NCBI RefSeq assembly: GCF_002269255.1
Contig: NZ_CP022823.1
Coordinates: 5,084,001-5,148,000 of the forward strand
Direction of reading: 5' to 3'
Length of the DNA stretch: 64,000 nt
Source of the DNA: Klebsiella quasivariicola
Lineage (GTDB): Bacteria > Pseudomonadota > Gammaproteobacteria > Enterobacterales > Enterobacteriaceae
Shown one piece after another: positions 59,759-64,000 of the stretch. The position numbers and the translations under genes were made by a program. The notes beneath the pieces were generated by a model, which had not been told where the DNA came from, made no database searches, and saw only the letters and a program-made list of their open reading frames with translations. Positions within the stretch are counted from its first letter, which is position 1. Every line of letters begins with the position of its first letter.

Positions 59759-61405
59759 TTATTGATCTTCGATTAACAGCGCTTCCAGCAGGTCGAGGTC
59801 GTGCAGCAGCTTCTGCAGCGTCTCGTTGCTGATCTGCCGGGTGGCGCGCAGATGATACAGCTCGCCGCGCTCAGAGCGCAGGGCCGCCAGACGGAAGCGG
59901 CGCTCCAGGCTCTCTTCGAGCATAGAGGTCTCCACGTCGTTACGGCCATCGGCGCGCCGGCGCAGGTTACCAATCACCCGCGAACTGACTTCGGTCAGCA
60001 GCTGATTATCGATATTCTCTTTGGTATCCGCCGCCAGGCGCTCTTCCATCTTCTGGATCGCCACAATCGCCACGTCTGCCGTTGCCGCGCGCGCCAGCCG
60101 CTCCTCTTTCCGCTGCTGCACATTGTCGCTCGACTCAATGTGACGCAGCAGGATCGGCAGCGCTATCACCCCGACGAACAGCGAGAAGAGGATCACGCCG
60201 GCGGCGAGGAAAATCAGCTCATAGCGTGCCGGGAAGACATTTCCGTCCGGCAGCAGCAGCGGAATTGAGAGCACACCGGCGAGGGTAATCGCCCCGCGCA
60301 CCCCGGCAACAGAGGAGATCAACAGCTCACGGGTAGTCCAGGAGCCAAACTCCATCGGCTTCTTCTTCAGGAAGCGCTGGCTGAGCTTACGCATCGACCA
60401 CAGCCAGCCAAAACGCACCAGCATCAGCGCGGCATAGATCAGGATAATGTCGGTAAACAGCATCCAGGTCTCGACGTTGGGGTCGGCTTCCGCCGCCACC
60501 AGCGAGCTGGAGAGGATATCCGGCAGCTGCAGGCCCAACAGCAGGAAGACCATGCCGTTAAAGACAAACTCCAGCATCGCCCAGGTGCTGTTGGCACGCA
60601 GGCGCATCGCCAGCGGCGCGGTACGCATTACGCCGGAGCGGGTGATGGTCATCCCTGCCGCCACCGCCGCCAGGATGCCGGAGACGCCGATATGTTCGGC
60701 AATCAGATAGGAGGCAAACGGCAGCAGGAATAGCAGGACGATCTGCGTAGCCGGTTCATCCCCACCCCAGCGGCTGAGGAAACGCATCGAGCGGCCATAC
60801 GACCAGCTCACCACAAACCCGGCCAGCACGCCGCCGATCGCCACCTTCAGAAACTCTACGGTCGCGCCGCCAACGGTGAAGACCATGGTGCCCATCGCCA
60901 CCGCGACGGCAAACTTGAGTGAGACCAGGCCAGAGGCATCGTTCATTAACGCCTCGCCCTGCAGAATACCCATGATTTTTTTCGGTATCCGCCCTTCCCC
61001 GACGATGCCGGAGAGCGCCACGGCATCGGTCGGCGAGAGTACGGCCGCCAGCGCGAACGCCGGGATCAGCGGAATGCCAGGCACAATCCAGTAGATCAGA
61101 AAGCCGATGCCGACCACCGTCACGACCACCAGCGCCAGCGCCAGACCAAGGATCTCCCGCCCGTGTTCAATAAATTCACGGGTCGGCGTTTTCCAGCCGT
61201 CGGCGAACAGCAGCGGCGGGATAAACAGGACCAGAAACAGCTCTGGATCAAATTCAACGTGCAAACCGAAGGTCGGCCATGCCAGAAGCGCGCCAATGGC
61301 GATTTGCATCAGTGGGAGTGGAACCTGAAAGGGCAGTACACGTGTCACTACCCCGGACAGTGAGACCACGAGGGTCATGATGAGGATGGTAAAGAATATT
61401 TCCAT
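59759..61405 (-). CDS. yjcE: YjcE, predicted Na+/H+ antiporter (CPA1)
   Basis: 548 residues (E. coli 549). About 12 hydrophobic helices with the CPA1 motifs FIPPLLFADGWKTP, ALAAVLSPTDAVALSGI and GEALMNDASGLVSLKFAVAV (ion-binding ND), followed by a cytosolic helical C-terminus of roughly 130 residues (KMEERLAADTKENIDNQLLT). Predicted to exchange sodium or another cation for protons. Confidence 0.94.
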   Translation of the reverse strand: MEIFFTILIMTLVVSLSGVVTRVLPFQVPLPLMQIAIGALLAWPTFGLHVEFDPELFLVLFIPPLLFADGWKTPTREFIEHGREILGLALALVVVTVVGIGFLIYWIVPGIPLIPAFALAAVLSPTDAVALSGIVGEGRIPKKIMGILQGEALMNDASGLVSLKFAVAVAMGTMVFTVGGATVEFLKVAIGGVLAGFVVSWSYGRSMRFLSRWGGDEPATQIVLLFLLPFASYLIAEHIGVSGILAAVAAGMTITRSGVMRTAPLAMRLRANSTWAMLEFVFNGMVFLLLGLQLPDILSSSLVAAEADPNVETWMLFTDIILIYAALMLVRFGWLWSMRKLSQRFLKKKPMEFGSWTTRELLISSVAGVRGAITLAGVLSIPLLLPDGNVFPARYELIFLAAGVILFSLFVGVIALPILLRHIESSDNVQQRKEERLARAATADVAIVAIQKMEERLAADTKENIDNQLLTEVSSRVIGNLRRRADGRNDVETSMLEESLERRFRLAALRSERGELYHLRATRQISNETLQKLLHDLDLLEALLIEDQ

Positions 61406-61514
61406 GTGTTCCCTGTTTGCTGCGTTTTCTTTTATACCTGTGAGGCGTCGTGCCTGTGAATCATACGCTACCCAGATTAACGCAAATGGAAACAGGATGT
61501 GGCTTAAAAATAAA

Positions 61515-61536
61515 ACGGGCGGCCTGAGCCGCCCGT
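61515..61536 (-). terminator. Rho-independent terminator of ghxP
   Basis: ACGGGCGGC pairs with GCCGCCCGT around a four-base loop; on the minus strand it is followed by a T-rich tract (TTTTATTTTTA), 17 bases after the ghxP stop. Confidence 0.88.
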
Positions 61537-61552
61537 GAGGAGCACGAAGGGT

Positions 61553-62902
61553 TTAAATCGCCCAACCGCCCGCGTAAAACGCCACCAGCGCCACGGCGAT
61601 AATTACCGTACCGAGGTTCAGCTTGCGCCACTCGCCGGAGACCAGACGGCCAATCACCAGGGTAGCGAAACCGATCATGATGCCGGTCACGATGTTACAG
61701 GTCAGCACGATAAACACCGCGGTGATCAGGCCAGCCATCGCGTCAACGAAGTCGTTGAAATCGATTTTTGCCACGTTGCTCAACATCAGCAGGCCGACGT
61801 ACATCAGCGCCGGCGCGGTCGCGTAGGCCGGTACCAGATAAGAGAGCGGGGAGAGGAACAGGATCAGCAGGAACAGGACACCGACCGTCACCGCGGTCAG
61901 ACCGGTTTTACCGCCGGCCGCGGTACCCGCCGCCGATTCGATATACACCGCCGCTGGCGCCGCGCCAACTAAACCGGAGAAGACGCTGCTCAGGGAGTCG
62001 GTGGTCAACGCTTTACCGCCGTTGATGATCTGTCCGTCTTTGTCCAGCAGGTTCGCCTGGCCGGCCACCGCGCGGATGGTACCGGTGGCGTCAAAGACCG
62101 CCGTCATCACCAGCGCCAGCACGCTGGGCAGCACAACCGGATTCAGCGCGCCGACGATATCGAGGCTGCCAATCAGCGAGTTGCCTTTATCATCGCTCAG
62201 GGATGGCATGGCGAAAATACCGGAGAAATGGACGTTGGGATCGAAAATCAGGCCGACAATCGACACGCCGATAATGGTCAGCAGAATACCGCCTGGTACT
62301 TTCATTTTTTCCAGACCGATGATCACCGCGAGGCCAATCAGCGTCATCACCACCGGGAAGCTGGCAAATTTGCCCAGCGCCACCGGCAGACCGTCCAGCG
62401 GGTTTTTGATCACCAGGCCAACGCCGTTGGCGGCGATCAGCAGCAGAAACAGGCCAATCCCGATCCCGGTACCGTGGGCCACGCCCTGCGGCAGATTGCG
62501 CAAGATCCAGCTGCGGATGCCGGTTGCCGAGATCACCGTAAACAGGACACCCATCAGGAATACCGCGCCGAGGGCCACCGGAATACTGATGTGCTGCCCC
62601 AGCACCAGGCTGAAGGCGGTAAAGGCGGTCAACGAGATAGCGCAGCCAATGGCCATCGGCAGATTCGCCCACAGCCCCATCGCCAGCGAGCCAATGCCCG
62701 CCACCAGACAGGTGGAAACAAATACCGCGGCCGGCGGAAAGCCCGCTTTACCGAGCATTCCCGGCACCACGATGACGGAATACACCATCGCCAGAAAGGT
62801 AGTAAGACCTGCAACAATCTCCTGACGCACGGTGCTGCCGCGCGCAGAAATTTTAAACCAGGCGTCTAATGAACCGCCGGTACGCGCTGAAGGCGTAGAC
62901 AT
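61553..62902 (-). CDS. ghxP: GhxP, guanine/hypoxanthine permease
   Basis: 449 residues from the ATG at 62902 (MSTPSARTGGSLDAWFKISA), the E. coli length; an upstream in-frame start at 62959 is unsupported. NCS2/AzgA-type carrier with about 13 hydrophobic segments; substrate-region motifs TAFTAFSLVLG, PVVLPSVLALVMTAVFDATG and GKALTTDSLSSVFSGLVGAAP. PurR-like boxes upstream predict purine repression. Confidence 0.95.
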   Translation of the reverse strand: MSTPSARTGGSLDAWFKISARGSTVRQEIVAGLTTFLAMVYSVIVVPGMLGKAGFPPAAVFVSTCLVAGIGSLAMGLWANLPMAIGCAISLTAFTAFSLVLGQHISIPVALGAVFLMGVLFTVISATGIRSWILRNLPQGVAHGTGIGIGLFLLLIAANGVGLVIKNPLDGLPVALGKFASFPVVMTLIGLAVIIGLEKMKVPGGILLTIIGVSIVGLIFDPNVHFSGIFAMPSLSDDKGNSLIGSLDIVGALNPVVLPSVLALVMTAVFDATGTIRAVAGQANLLDKDGQIINGGKALTTDSLSSVFSGLVGAAPAAVYIESAAGTAAGGKTGLTAVTVGVLFLLILFLSPLSYLVPAYATAPALMYVGLLMLSNVAKIDFNDFVDAMAGLITAVFIVLTCNIVTGIMIGFATLVIGRLVSGEWRKLNLGTVIIAVALVAFYAGGWAI

Positions 62903-63016
62903 AGAAAACTTCCCCTGAAAATTTTTATCGTTCGTGGGTATGCGTGGTGGACCCTCCACTGCCAGTTAAACGCGATCTCCTTGTACCGAATCGCAGCGCC
63001 AGGGGGGCTGCAAAAA

Positions 63017-63220
63017 AGCAAACGTTTAACTCCGCGCATACACTACGGTGTGTCAACCTTATCTCCTCCCTCTGGATAGCAGAAAAAAGAGGGAGCAAAA
63101 CAGAAAGGCAAACGATTATCCGGCCTTTAGATAACCCTTTTCAACCGATGTTTATCGTATTTCGCTAAATTTCGCTTATGACGAACAGAAAATAACCAGC
63201 AGATGCGCAAACGTTATCGT
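63017..63220 (-). promoter_or_regulatory. PurR-like boxes upstream of ghxP
   Basis: Three matches to the PurR consensus ACGCAAACGTTTNCNT: AGCAAACGTTTAAC at 63017-63030, AGGCAAACGATTATC at 63106-63120 and GCGCAAACGTTATCGT at 63205-63220. The 390-base gap between ghxP and the GST gene is otherwise without a gene. E. coli ghxP (yjcD) is a PurR target. Confidence 0.75.
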
Positions 63221-63292
63221 CTATGCGCAATCCGCTAACAATTTTTTAGTGAGTTGCTTTCATTTAGCCGGGTCATCGGATCCGCTAATACC

Positions 63293-63961
63293 TCAGGCAC
63301 CGGGTAAAGAAAAGGGGCCGCCACGCTCGATGGCCCGTTGCCAGGCAGGTCGCTGTTCCACTCGCTGTCGCCAGGCCTCGATATGCACAAGATCATGCAT
63401 ACCGCCGCGGGCTAACAGCGCCATCACCGGGAAGCTCATCTGAATATCGGCCATACTCAGGCGCTCGCCGGCAAACCATGGCCGCGTGGCAAGATGGTCG
63501 TCAATAAACCGCGCATGGGTGGCCAGCTGGGGATCCAGCCACGCTTTCTGAATGCCCTTGCCCAATAGCGAGCCTAGCGAGCGGACGCCAAAGGGCACAG
63601 GGGGTTTACCCAGACTGGCGAACACCAGCTTCATTAACAGCAGCGGCATCAGCGAGCCTTCGGCATAGTGCAACCAGAAGCGGTACTGCAGTTTGTCCTC
63701 TATCGCCTGCGGCTTGAGCAGCCCACCGCTGTCCCAGGTCTCCTGCAAATACTCGAGTATGGCCCCGGACTCCGCCAGCACATAGCCGTTGTCTTCCAGC
63801 ACCGGCGATTTCCCCAACGGATGGATTTTCTTCAGCGCCGCCGGCGCCAGCATCGACTTTTCTCGCTGATAGCGGACTATCTGATAAGGCAGCTGCAGCT
63901 CTTCCAGTGCCCACAGGACGCGTTGCGATCGTGATTGATTAAGATGATGTACCGTCAGCAT
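63293..63961 (-). CDS. Glutathione S-transferase family protein
   Basis: 222 residues from the ATG at 63961 (GGGAG seven bases upstream). N-terminal thioredoxin-like domain (MLTVHHLNQSRSQRVLWALE) with Ser in the active-site region and the glutathione-binding KSPVLEDNGYVLAESGAILE. The C-terminal all-helical domain contains ERLSMADIQMSFPV, the conserved folding motif. Cytosolic detoxification or redox role; substrate unknown. Confidence 0.9.
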   Translation of the reverse strand: MLTVHHLNQSRSQRVLWALEELQLPYQIVRYQREKSMLAPAALKKIHPLGKSPVLEDNGYVLAESGAILEYLQETWDSGGLLKPQAIEDKLQYRFWLHYAEGSLMPLLLMKLVFASLGKPPVPFGVRSLGSLLGKGIQKAWLDPQLATHARFIDDHLATRPWFAGERLSMADIQMSFPVMALLARGGMHDLVHIEAWRQRVEQRPAWQRAIERGGPFSLPGA

Positions 63962-64000
63962 GGGCCTCTCCCGTGGTTTGTTCAAATTAACTATAGGAAC

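Overview
The window looks like chromosomal DNA of an enteric gammaproteobacterium, most likely Klebsiella (K. pneumoniae complex or a close relative). The basis is GC-rich coding sequence, REP/BIME repeats between genes, and near-collinearity with the E. coli 92-94 min region (acs, gltP, yjcO, fdhF, phn, proP, mel, tRNA-Phe) interrupted by genes that E. coli lacks at this place. Identifications come from reading the sequence and family knowledge; no database search was run.

Left part (1-13.5 kb): a 5'-truncated DUF1176 protein; tRNA-Phe followed by 164-bp tandem repeats that each carry a copy of the tRNA 3' end; a BIME; a PerC-like and a LuxR-like regulator; the pgaABCD operon for the biofilm polysaccharide poly-N-acetylglucosamine; a periplasmic DsbA-family oxidoreductase; a TerC-family membrane protein; and the cbpA-cbpM co-chaperone pair.

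Middle left (13.5-22.4 kb): an IS110/IS1111-type insertion sequence sits inside a REP repeat. Next to it is a complete-looking actin-type partition module (parR, parM and a centromere-like array of about 11-bp repeats), a class normally found on plasmids such as R1. Then come melB-melA with divergent melR (melibiose use) and proP (osmolyte uptake).

Middle (22.9-42 kb): yjdM, yjdN and the C-P lyase operon phnFGHIJKLMNP, preceded by tandem Pho-box repeats but without phnCDE or phnO. After yjdP comes a locus made of a hybrid histidine kinase, a ribose-type ABC importer (ATPase, permease, binding protein), a PfkB-family sugar kinase and a separate OmpR-type response regulator. An AbiE toxin-antitoxin pair lies between the sugar kinase and the regulator.

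Right part (42-64 kb): fdhF, encoding the selenoprotein formate dehydrogenase H, with an in-frame UGA, SECIS hairpin and sigma-54 promoter; five tandem 88-bp BIME units; yjcO; gltP; acs-yjcH-actP (acetate uptake and activation); a five-gene chaperone-usher fimbrial operon; a CidA/CidB pair with a divergent LysR regulator; the yjcE antiporter; ghxP with PurR-like boxes; and a glutathione S-transferase.

The parts least like standard core genome are the chromosomal parMRC module, the REP-targeting IS with its candidate guide-RNA end, the tRNA-Phe tail repeats, and the kinase/ABC/response-regulator locus with its embedded AbiE pair.
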